This document shows, piece after piece, positions 47,858 to 56,984 of a stretch of 64,000 nucleotides of DNA. Source of the stretch: Phycomyces blakesleeanus NRRL 1555(-) (lineage: Eukaryota; Mucoromycota; Mucoromycetes; Mucorales; Phycomycetaceae); the NCBI RefSeq assembly GCF_001638985.1, contig NW_017265150.1:496001-560000 (forward strand). The letters run 5' to 3'. The notes beneath the pieces are model-generated. The model ran no database searches, had not been told where the DNA came from, and saw only the letters and a program-made list of their open reading frames with translations. Each line of letters begins with the position of its first letter. The stretch's first letter is position 1. The position numbers and the translations under genes were made by a program.

Positions 47858-48518
47858 TAGATATAACGTGTGGAGACAAGAGAAGAAGAGTCCAAAATCT
47901 GATAATAAAGGTAGTAATTATTATTATTTTTTACTATTTTTTGTAAAACAGCCTGGGGTGGGTGTTACATTGCGGCAATTTAAAAAAAAAGAACATTAAA
48001 TGTTCAAGAAGTATATTCAGCCACGAGAGCTTTTGACTGTCAAAAATAATTCGAATATAAATGAGAAGTTAAAGAACTGCCCGCATACACACACACCGCG
48101 TATATACGTATATAATAGTTTTTATATGTGTTTATTGAGCTAGCTTTTTACTGCTATTATTATGCAGTGTCTGTAGGAACACTGTAGATTATGTTTATCC
48201 CCGTTAAAGTATTTAAAGCGATGTTTTTCTCAACCGCCTCTAGCATTGCATTTCAGTGCATAAACATGTTGATTTTATCATTTTGATGGTAATCACATAG
48301 CCACTTACATAAATGTATAGAATTATAAATATATATTGTTACACACAAGCCCATACTATCAATCATCTTACTGATTTCTACATTTTTATGTGGACCCTTG
48401 AAAGCTGTAAAAGAGTCAAGTCACATAACGCTAAGTTTAGCACTTGCCCTGAACTTTCATCCCGACTGTTCTTTTTTTCTCTCTCTCTCTCTTTCTCTTT
48501 TTTTTAAAACCTTTTTAA
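47858..48518. other. divergent promoter region, ERG28 and COQ2
   Basis: CT-rich tracts (48470-48500) sit just before the COQ2 ATG, and AT-rich DNA fills the rest. No gene is seen. Confidence 0.55.
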
Positions 48519-49998
48519 ATGACAATGCCATTGGTCATTCCATTGGCCATGCGTCTTGGTAGAGTTTCCCTCCGGACCAAAAATGCCACACGCATGTTCT
48601 CTGTCAGCGCCTCTGCTTCTGCTCGCCTATCTACCCTTCGTTCTCTCTCTTCTACACGTATCACACGACCTGTAATCCCTCTTAGAGCTCTGACCTTACA
48701 GCAAAAACAATGGGTTCAGTCGTCTTCTACAGCTACAAACACACCGGCTATTTCGACATCTAATGAACAGCTTTCTCCTTCAAATGCTACGGCCGAGCCT
48801 GTACGTCAGTTATACAACAACTGGATCGATCGTTTGCCTCCAAAAGTAGCGCCATATATTTATTTGCTCAGATTAGACAAACCAATTGGAACCTGGCTTT
48901 TATTCTGGCCATGCGGTAATACTAACTACTGAATATGTCTTTTTTCTTAACGAACAAAAGATAACAGCATAAAATGACATTATCATACTAAGAAAGTAAT
49001 CTGATGCATGAATATGACATGAATTTCTTTGCAATTATAGCCTGGAGTATTACATTAGCAGCCTCAGCCACTAATGCATCGGTCACTCAGACGGGTGCCA
49101 TGCTGGCTTTATTTGGAGCAGGTGCCTTGACAATGCGTGGTGCGGGATGTGTGATTAACGACTTGTGGGATCGTGATATCGATGACAAGGCAGGTTCGAT
49201 TTTCATATACGTAAGACTGTTTATATACTAAACTCAAACAGGTCGAGAGAACAAAGGTGCGTCCTATTGCATCAGGTGCAATCTCTCCTGCCAAAGCAAT
49301 AGCATTTCTAGGATGCCAATTATCTGTAGGTCTTGCTGTCTTGACTCAATTGAACTGGTATAGGCAAGTCAATGGATCAAACAGTTATTTGTTCGATATG
49401 GATGAGTACTTCCCTTTTAACTGGTCTTTTCTTGCTTTTCTTTTCAAACTACAGTATATTTCTCGGCGCTTCATCTCTTTCTCTTGTGGTTTCATACCCT
49501 CTTATGAAACGTGTTACTTATTGGCCCCAGACTGTTCTTGGTCTGGCCTACAATTGGGGTGCTCTTCTTGGGTGGTCTGCAATGACTGGTTCTCTTGACC
49601 TTGCGGCGATTGGACCATTGTATGTTGGTGGTGTTGCATGGACACTTGTTTATGATACAATTTATGCCCATCAAGACAAAGCAGATGATGTCAAGATCGG
49701 AGTCAAATCTACTGCCCTGAGATTTGGTGACAAGACAACCGAATGGCTTACTGGTTTCTCTTCCGTGTTTGTCTCAATGACAGCCCTCTCGGGTTATATG
49801 TGCGGCCAAGGGCTTCCTTTTTATCTGTTGAGTGTAGGAGGTGTGGCTACTCATCTTGCCTGGCAGCTAAAGACGGTTAACTATAATGATCCTGCTGATT
49901 GCTGGAACAAGTTCAAATCCAATACTTGGACAGGCGGGCTTTTGTGGTCTGGTATTGTAGCCGATTCTGCTCTCGCCCACCCATATGCATTTTCTTAA
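48519..49998 (+). CDS. COQ2: 4-hydroxybenzoate polyprenyltransferase Coq2, mitochondrial
   Basis: Four exons (48519-48915, 49041-49189, 49242-49363, 49455-49998) give 403 residues. A long Arg/Ser-rich mitochondrial presequence precedes [20 protein letters not shown]. The first Asp-rich motif [11 protein letters not shown] is at 172-182 and the second [13 protein letters not shown] comes later; both bind Mg-prenyl diphosphate in the UbiA family. [10 protein letters not shown] and [13 protein letters not shown] also match. The enzyme prenylates 4-hydroxybenzoate in the inner membrane, an early committed step of ubiquinone synthesis. Introns 2 (GCAGGT at 49190) and 3 (GCAAGT at 49364) both require GC donors, since nearby GT sites break the conserved frame. 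Two GC-AG introns occur in one gene. Confidence 0.92.
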
Positions 49999-50171
49999 TT
50001 AGAGAAAGAGTAATATCATGCGCACGCCTTTTCTTTTAGAATACATGTAGATATAAATATATTTATTCTTTTTAATAATAATAGTAATATTAATACAAAT
50101 AAAAGATAATGATAATGATTATTTTATTGAGGGGTCCTTATATATACATATACATAACAGAAAAGAGAATA

Positions 50172-51967
50172 TTATTGATAGTTGTAATTGTAATGGTTGT
50201 TATTATTTATGCCGTTGTTGTATTGGTTTTCTTGAGGAAGAGGAGGGGGAGGACCATAGCCTCCGTATGGATCATCTTGAGCGGATGGCACATATGGGCG
50301 CGGCTGAGTCTGTGACTGACTTGGAGAAGGCATACCACCAGGTGGAGGAGAGCGGTAGAAACCTCCTGCCATGGGAGGAGGACCGGGAGGACCTGGGGGT
50401 AGAGAACCGGGATAAGGCATTGATGCCATTTGGGGAGAGAATCCTCCTGGATGTCCACCTTGCGGAGAGTATGGTGGCTGAGGTTGGTAATCACCTTCTG
50501 GGGGGTATTGCGGTTGAGTTGGCGGGTAGACATTTTTATGCTGTTGAGGAGGATAGACATTTGACTGATTCTGAGGGGGAGGATACGAATTTGCCTGCTG
50601 CTGAGGAGGAGGGTAAGCATATGTCTGTTGCTGTTGAGGAGGATAAGCATTTTCTTGTTGTTGTTGAGGAGGATAGCCATTTGGCTGCTGCTGTGGTGCC
50701 TGATAGCGGTTTGGAGGGGAAGATGGTGGAGGGTAGGAAGAATAGTTGCTGGGAGGACCATTTGAGAATGATGGTTGAGGTGCTGGCTTGGCCTGGTATC
50801 CAGATTGCGTTTGGGAAGGACGAGGATACATATTGGCCATATTTTCGGGAAGACTGGGATCGTACACATAATCCGCGGAATTTTCGGGAACGGTGGGAGT
50901 TGGAGTTGTATCAACATTTGCACCCAAGCCAGCAATATTAGACTTTTCTGGCAAACTCTTCAACTCTGGTGGGACACCCACTTCAGCACCATAACCCAGT
51001 CTTGGCTTTCCAAACCCTTCTTTCTTGTGTAATGGGCCAGAAGCAGTTACAGCAATAAGTGAACTCTCAAAAATTCCATAGCTTTCCTTATGCCACAATT
51101 GGTCCAAATTATCCACTTCCTTGCGATTTGACAAAATGATCTGAGCACCACCTTTTGGGCTATTATTCTATTGTGATATGTTAGTTATGATAAGAACTTG
51201 GTTTGCATACATTTACTACAAATTTGTCAAGGTAATGTAATGTAGTTGAGTGCAGTGTGTTTTTTCTCTTAAGAAAATACCTTGATAGTGAAAACCATAC
51301 TAGGATACATTTGAGAACTAATAAAACCATCTTGGATATCCCACTTTTGACTCAATCGAACGTTAGAATTTATGCAATTTCAATGTATCCTAGCAATGCT
51401 TACCAATTGTGTCTCAAGACCTTCTACCCGCTTATTCTGAGCAATCATCTTGTCTTTCTTGAAGAAGCCTATTATATCCATTAGTATCTTTTTTCTAGTG
51501 TTCTCATATGTGAAATTTTATCATTTATCAAACTTACTTGTTTTTATGTCCAATACTTTGAGTTTGATGAAAGCATTGAATATTAGTATGGATGGTAATC
51601 AGGCTATTCATCATTTAAGAAGAAATTCATTTACCAAGGTTGGATTTTTTGTTTGTGATATATCCATTATCATATGTCCACAGTCTATAAAACAAGCAAA
51701 AAAATCCATTTCCGATTAGTGTCTAGTATATTATTGTGTGTGTACATACTGGTTATCACTGTCTTCAAACTTCTGTGGCCAGACAATGAGGTTTGCGTCG
51801 GGCTAATCAATGCAGTTGTGAATAGTTTGGGATGTTAATCTTAAATTGAAATTGGCTGTTATTCTGGAGTAATGCTGAGCATTTCTTACTTTTGTTTGGC
51901 CATCGTAGATATCCAGGGCATATTTGTGTTTGTGAGATAATAGGTAAAAGTATGATGGTCGACTCAT
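50172..51967 (-). CDS. ricin-B-like beta-trefoil lectin with Pro/Gln-rich tail
   Basis: Seven exons (51967-51890, 51802-51750, 51684-51635, 51555-51538, 51468-51404, 51343-51281, 51167-50172) give 440 residues. Residues 1 to about 135 form trefoil repeats: HKYALDIYDGQTKPDANLIVW with DNQLWTYDNGYI, then NLVLDIKT, TQLWDIQDGFISS and GAQIILSNRK-LDQLWH. The repeated LDI and QLW elements are the hallmark of the fold, which binds sugars. The tail from about 210 on is Pro/Gln/Tyr-rich with many YPPQQQ-like repeats. There is no signal peptide, so it is likely cytosolic. Exon 4 is 18 nt. The sugar specificity is unknown. The acceptor at 51344 (CAAAAG) was chosen as the only one giving LW in frame. Confidence 0.75.
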
Positions 51968-52622
51968 CACTGTTAATAATACAAGGTTATAAGAGGGGCC
52001 GCAGTAAAGAGATAAAGAGATAAAGAGATAAAGAAAAATAAAATAAAATAGAGAAAAAGAAGGAGAAAGGGGAAATTATTTTCTTGTGGTATGAATACCG
52101 TAGTGTAAGGACAAGCTATTTTAACCTTAATGACGTAAAAAAAATAAAAAATAAAAAACTTCTTTCCCTTTCTCTCTCTCTATTTTTTCTACATATTATT
52201 ATTTGAAGGGGAGCGTTTTAGTTTACTCTACAGCCTATTTACCGGGTGTTCACTCAGAGCCATATATGGCATGAATTCTGTTTTGTAATAAAGTGGGCTA
52301 TGAACTCTGTACACAGATTGTGGCTTCTGTTTTATTTTATATAAAATCAAGGTTTTTTTACGCTTATTTTGTAGCACATTCCCATTGTTTTTGCCTTTTA
52401 CCCGTGGTATGATTCCACAATAAACTATTCTGGTCAGCATACAGTGCTTCCAACAAGTAATGTCACAGCCAATCAAAATCAATGTCACTCAGAAATAAAG
52501 TCATATTTTTAGAAACTGTATCACCATAATTAATTTTTGGCACCAAAAGAGTATAAATACAAGGTGGATATTTTTTTTTACTTGGTATTTCTTTTGTTTT
52601 TCAAATACTTCACTAATTTAAC
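51968..52622. other. intergenic, left edge of transposon island
   Basis: AGATAAAG repeats lie near 52010-52032. From about 52240 the sequence changes character toward the transposase relic. A possible outer terminus (CCGGGTGTTCACTCAGAG) lies near 52240-52258, without a proven partner. A candidate TATA box (GTATAAATAC) is at 52551-52560. Confidence 0.4.
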
Positions 52623-53349
52623 ATGAGTACCATATTTTTATACGAAGATGGACATGTTAATGTTGTTGATGAGAAGGTGGTCCTGAGACCATGGATTACA
52701 TTGTTGATGATAATGAATTTGCTGTTGAGACACTTACTACTCAGTGAATACATACAAACTGTGTCCTTGAGTGAATCCTCTTTGACTTCTCGTATGTTGA
52801 TAGAAAAGCCAAAAGACGAAGGTACTCGTATGAAGGGGGCAAATGTAAAACAGGATTATGTGTGTTATACTCTCCAGGATAAAGCTCAGTTTTTTGATCT
52901 GAAGATTGAAAAGTGTATGAGTGCATCGGCTGCAGCGAAGCAGTTGGGTATACACATTCGAACAGCGTACAGACAGGTTAAGCAGTATAGTATGTGCCCT
53001 GATACCATTTTTAACAATGCTAAAAAAAATAGACCGAAAATGTATCTTGACCGAAAATCATAAAATGACTGCTATCAACTTCATTGATGCTAATCCATCT
53101 GCTTCTGTCGTAGAAGTGACCGAGAATTTGTTAAAGCAATTTTATGATCTTAAAGTTTCTCGAAGCACTGTTTATAGCTTTATGAGAAGTGAATTCAACC
53201 TTTCGTTGAAGAAAGCAGATTTCAATTCTATTGAAAGAAACAGTCCGGCAAAGATTGATGAGCCATACAATTGGGTTCGCGAATGGGAAAACACAGACAT
53301 GAATTCCCTGACGAATTGCGGAAGCTTGCGAAAGCGTGGAGAAAAGTAA
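52623..53349 (+). pseudogene. Tc1/mariner-type (IS630-like) transposase relic
   Basis: Two plus-strand frames overlap: 52623-53063 and 52921-53349. The first holds a helix-turn-helix-like segment, SASAAAKQLGIHIRTAYRQVKQY. The second holds TENHKMTAINFIDANPSASVVEV, STVYSFMRSEFNLSLKKADF, SIERNSPAKIDEPYNWVREW and a TDM-LTNC stretch. I take this as the N-terminal DNA-binding region and the lead-in to the first DDE aspartate. The frame shifts at about 53045, and the catalytic part is lost after 53350. It is a truncated copy and not functional. Family assignment rests on motif order, not on a complete DDE triad. Confidence 0.55.
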
Positions 53350-54130
53350 TTTCAGATGTTTGGTTTCGCATTCTTACTGGTGTTAGGATAATTGTCGAAA
53401 TTGAGAGCTCATGTAATGACTGACAGAAATTATTAAATGGGTGGGAAATGGTATATGAAGGACTGTGAAGGAGAAAAGGGTTCGGACACACACTATGTAA
53501 TGTGCGAGAAGTCACACAATAGAGAATATGAATGGAACAAATATGAAGATAAAGATAATGTTTACTTGTTGGAATATTTGAGATATTTATATGTTTTGGG
53601 ATATATGATATAATTGGTGAATGACTAAGAGGCGATATTTGCTAAGTAGTTATTACTAAGTGGTTTATTACTAACTACTTTTTTGTCATTGCTTATTTGT
53701 AATGACAGCGGAGCTTAAGATGTGATAGTACTGGTTTAGGCAACCAGACTGAGTACGAAGAGAAATAAAGAGAAGTTATCTATATGAGAGAACTACGGAC
53801 AGAGGGACAGACGGATAGAAGAAGAATGTTTTATGCAGTTGCATGTACCTGCTTGTAGTAGTCCTTTACTACTACATGGAGTACATCTGTAACTCTTAAT
53901 CACAACATATTAACGTTCTTAATAAGACAATGACTTATGATTGGATAATACTGGAACTGAGTGTCAATTACAATCCGGTCCTGACAACTAAGGATCATGT
54001 GACTGGGATCATATACTCGTCATAAAAGGTCATAATTAGGTCAAACAACATAATTATTATCCAATGTAAAAAAAAATGGCGACGACGATGCTGGTTCTTG
54101 TTGAATGCTGCTGGCTACCATTCGACATAT
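53350..54130. other. transposon-island filler with hairpins
   Basis: This contains inverted repeats AGTAGTTA/TAACTACT (about 53646-53679) and TGTAGTAGT/ACTACTACA with a 5 nt loop (53854-53876), plus a stretch that could be LTR-like (53725-54060). No coding frame is supported. Confidence 0.35.
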
Positions 54131-54548
54131 ATCTGGAAATTGTGGCAATATAACCAACTTTCTTTTTATTGTCAAGCAACGATTATCTTGATCATAACAC
54201 GAAATCAAGCAATATGCATGCTTTTTTATGTTGAATACTCTGAAGAAAATGCTAAAAAAAATGTGAAAAGAAAATTGAAGACCTTGGTGATTTTGAAATC
54301 TGTTACAATGTTGATCCCAAACAACCAATACTTGTTTTAAGGCAGAGGATTTGCGGTGACCTATTCCCATATCGTACATACTTGCATTCTGGTGATATAC
54401 CAGATAAAAGTTCAAAAAGAAAAAGGATTGAATTCCGTAAGCTATGATTATTCGTAATTTTTAATTGAAAAAAAAAGTTGATTCTCAACTCTTCTCTTGT
54501 AGAAACTGAAAGCCAAGTGATTCAATTCATAAACGAAGTATACCTACT
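54131..54548 (+). repeat. left inverted arm (about 420 bp)
   Basis: This segment is nearly identical, in inverted orientation, to 55623-56042. The conserved part includes the fragment coding DPKQPILVLRQRICG and HSGDIPDKSSKRKRIEF, followed by an intron-like insert and an ETESQVIQFINEVYL-like end. On the plus strand it reads toward the centre. The mirrored frames on both arms keep the same length with only scattered substitutions. Confidence 0.85.
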
Positions 54549-54554
54549 GGGTGT

Positions 54555-54911
54555 TTGACAATTGTTCATACAATTCAGTTGCTGGTCTTCCGTAGTTTCG
54601 GAGTGCCTAAACTCTTGTAGATGACAGTGACCACTTGGGCCGTGTCCACTGTGTATGACTTAAGCTTTGGTAAAATGGATCGGTTGATCTCTTCGCCCGC
54701 GGTCCATTCGTTGTCTTGATATCGTTTAAAATTTTCTTAGATTTGGAGTGGAGTACTCTCTTCCAAATATGTTGCGATATCCACTAGCAGTGACTTGTGT
54801 TCTCTGTTTTGCTATCTAACAATTCGTTCCTCTTTTCTGAATCTTTGAAAGAGTTGAAGGACTTCTTTCTCGGTGTACGTTCTGGTCTGTCCATTAGTGC
54901 TATCAGTCATT
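54555..54911 (-). pseudogene. relic ORF of repeated-element type, two nonsense codons
   Basis: Reading the minus strand from the ATG at 54911 gives MTDSTNGQTRTYTEKEV, LQLFQRFRKEERIVR, a TAG, HKSLLVDIATYLEES, a TAA, FKRYQDNEWTAGEEINR, SILPKLKSYTVDTAQVV and YKSLGTPK, all in one frame of about 118 codons broken only by the two stops. I do not recognise the family by name. It resembles small accessory proteins of fungal repeats. The absence of indels suggests nonsense changes only. Confidence 0.5.
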
Positions 54912-55034
54912 AGTTATTCCACGAGGCGCGGCTTAGAAAGATATAAGGGGAAACAAGATAGTTTATTATTATATTTACATGGAAAATAAACCGCGGTTCA
55001 GAGAGCATGTATCACATTTTCGGTCTTCGTTTAG

Positions 55035-55879
55035 TCAACATTGGTGCTTACCTTGAGTATCTCCTTTCACATTGTTTAACTTTGCAATCATGGATTTATT
55101 ATTCGTAGTATCTCTTTCACTGAAAGGAGTGGATGCGGAACTGGAAAAAGAGGCATATACTCTGGTTGTCAAGGAGCGATTCTGCAAGTTGTCCACCATT
55201 TTCTGCAGAAGTTTCACTCTTTTTTCATCTTTATCGTTTGAAGGGGACTTGCGAGCATATCCCACTATTTCAAACTCTTTTTTTTTTAGATTCTTGATTG
55301 TCTCCTGATACAGAGGTAAAAATTGGCAAACTGCTGATTTTATGTCATCTACCAAGAAATTGGTTAACAAAATACTTTAATTAGACCAATATTTGAGCTT
55401 GCCATGAAATTGCTCATCCGTAACATAGCAATATCTTACTCGAATGTTATTTTTTGTTCTTCTTCAACTCTCAGAAATGACACACGAGGACTTGAACACC
55501 ATCTTGAAAATGATAACACAGCCTTATTTTCAAATATAGCTGCATGTTTTCTGACCGTATCATATATTTCAGCGGTATATACCAATTTGATGTCATAAAT
55601 ATTGGTATTATGGGGCTCTTCAGGTAGATATACTTCGTTTATGAATTGAATCACTTGACTTTCAGTTTCTACAATAGAAGAGTTGAGAATCAACTTTTTT
55701 TTTCAATTAAAAATTACGAATAATCATAGCTTACGGAATTCAATCCTTTTTCTTTTTGAACTTTTATCTGGTATATAACCAGAATGCAAGTATGTACGAT
55801 ATGGGAATAGGTTACCGCAAATCCTCTGCCTTAAAACAAGTATTGGTTGTTTGGGATCAACATTGTAACAGATTTCAAA
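55035..55879 (-). pseudogene. repeated Mucoromycota ORF with YARKS (serine-recombinase-like) motif, broken
   Basis: Minus-strand pieces in order: from about 55879, FEICYNVDPKQPILVLRQR to KRKRIEF; an intron-like gap 55734-55669 (GT-AG); QTESQVIQFINEVYLPEEPH, YDIKLVYTAEIYDTVRKHA, LSFSRWCSSPRVSFLRVEE; a stop and frameshift near 55385; then FLVDDIKSAVCQFLPLYQE, EFEIVGYARKSPSND, KLLQKMVDNLQNRSLTTRVY and FSERDTT, ending at 55035. The order resembles multicopy hypothetical proteins of Mucorales as I recall them. The GYARKS segment looks like the catalytic-serine motif (YxRxS) of resolvase-type recombinases, an inference that needs a profile search. The copy is interrupted and probably inactive. Confidence 0.5.
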
Positions 55880-56042
55880 ATCACCAAGGTCTTCAATTTT
55901 CTTTTCACATTTTTTTTAGCATTTTCTTCAGAGTATTCAACATAAAAAAGCATGCATATTGCTTGATTTCGTGTTATGATCAAGATAATCGTTGCTTGAC
56001 AATAAAAAAAAAGTTGGTTATGTTGCCACAATTGCCAGATAA
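55623..56042 (-). repeat. right inverted arm (about 420 bp)
   Basis: Inverted counterpart of 54131-54548, separated from it by 1074 bp of unrelated sequence. The arm overlaps the first two exons of the YARKS ORF. Similarity fades within a few bases at 55623 and more gradually beyond 56042, where a possible coding stretch (AAAKELEQILKSNK on the plus strand) continues only on this side. Confidence 0.85.
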
Positions 56043-56340
56043 AATGCCAGATAGCTGCTGCGAAGGAGCTTGAACAAATCCTTAAATCCAATAAATACAT
56101 ACACAAGATTAACAATGTATTTCCAGATCTTGTGTCAAAGGAAAGAACACTTGGCTTCTTCGAGAGTCTAGGTGCATATCGGCTCAAAGAAGAAATCAGA
56201 ATGTGCAGAAGCTTATTCTATAAATGCTATGAAAATCTATGAATTTTGTACGAATTTTGTAATTTTGTCTTTGAATATCCTCAACTACAAAATAATATCA
56301 TTGGCTAAGATTCACATAAGGTTTTGTTCAAACAACCTAA

Positions 56341-56355
56341 CTGAATACCCCCAAT
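56341..56355. repeat. left 15 bp target-site duplication
   Basis: CTGAATACCCCCAAT occurs here and again at 56941-56955, exactly flanking the LINE fragment. The bases outside differ, so the match ends cleanly. Confidence 0.8.
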
Positions 56356-56940
56356 TCTCCCTCCTTGTGCACAACGACTTCAAGGACAAGATTACCCAGC
56401 TCTTCGCAGACATTGGCGTGTCTGTGAAGACAGATTTTGATCCCTTGGACCATCGGATCATTGCTGATCCGGCACATGCCCACAAACCCGTGCAGGAACG
56501 CCAACAGCTTGCATACAAGCTACACCGCCAACGTCTTCTCGCTCTCTGCCTTCGCCTCCCTGCCCCACTGGGCAAAAGTGTCATGAGGCACTTTTGTACA
56601 GTGGAAAGTAGCTCTCTTCGCCTCCCTCCAGTCTGCCTTGAGCAGTATCTGGAAGACCGAAACCTTCCATCTGGCCCCCAAGTCAGTGCCATTGACACTG
56701 CCACTGCCATGGTTATAGGATAAATAAGCTTGCTTATAGTCTTCTCTCCTTGTCCTGTCTTCTCCCCTCCTCTCTGTCTCTCTTATTTTAACCTGTATTA
56801 TTCTTTCTCTTCCCCTTAGCTAGTTTTATCAGTAATATTTCTGTTTTTTTTCTCTTATTTCTTCTGCCGCAGTTCTCTTGGGTCGCCACTATGCTAAAAT
56901 ACTCAAGGCCTAGACAAACCCACAATAAAAATATTTTCAC
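56356..56940 (+). mobile_element. 5'-truncated LINE-like retrotransposon insertion
   Basis: A 585 bp segment is bounded by 15 bp direct repeats. From 56358 it reads open to a stop at 56721-56723 (about 121 codons) with LVHNDFKDKITQLFADIGV, DHRIIADPAHAHKP, LPAPLGKSVMRH and SAIDTATAMVIG. It is more GC-rich than the surroundings. A pyrimidine-rich 3' untranslated part of about 215 nt follows and ends in an A-rich tail (CACAATAAAAATATTTTCAC). Truncation at the 5' end, the A-rich 3' end and the long target duplication are typical of target-primed reverse transcription. The reverse transcriptase itself is not present, so LINE identity is inferred. Confidence 0.7.
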
Positions 56941-56955
56941 CTGAATACCCCCAAT
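56941..56955. repeat. right 15 bp target-site duplication
   Basis: Second copy of CTGAATACCCCCAAT. It ends 29 bp before the PPM1 start codon. Confidence 0.8.
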
Positions 56956-56984
56956 GTACATTGGTAAAATACAGCATAAGTGAA

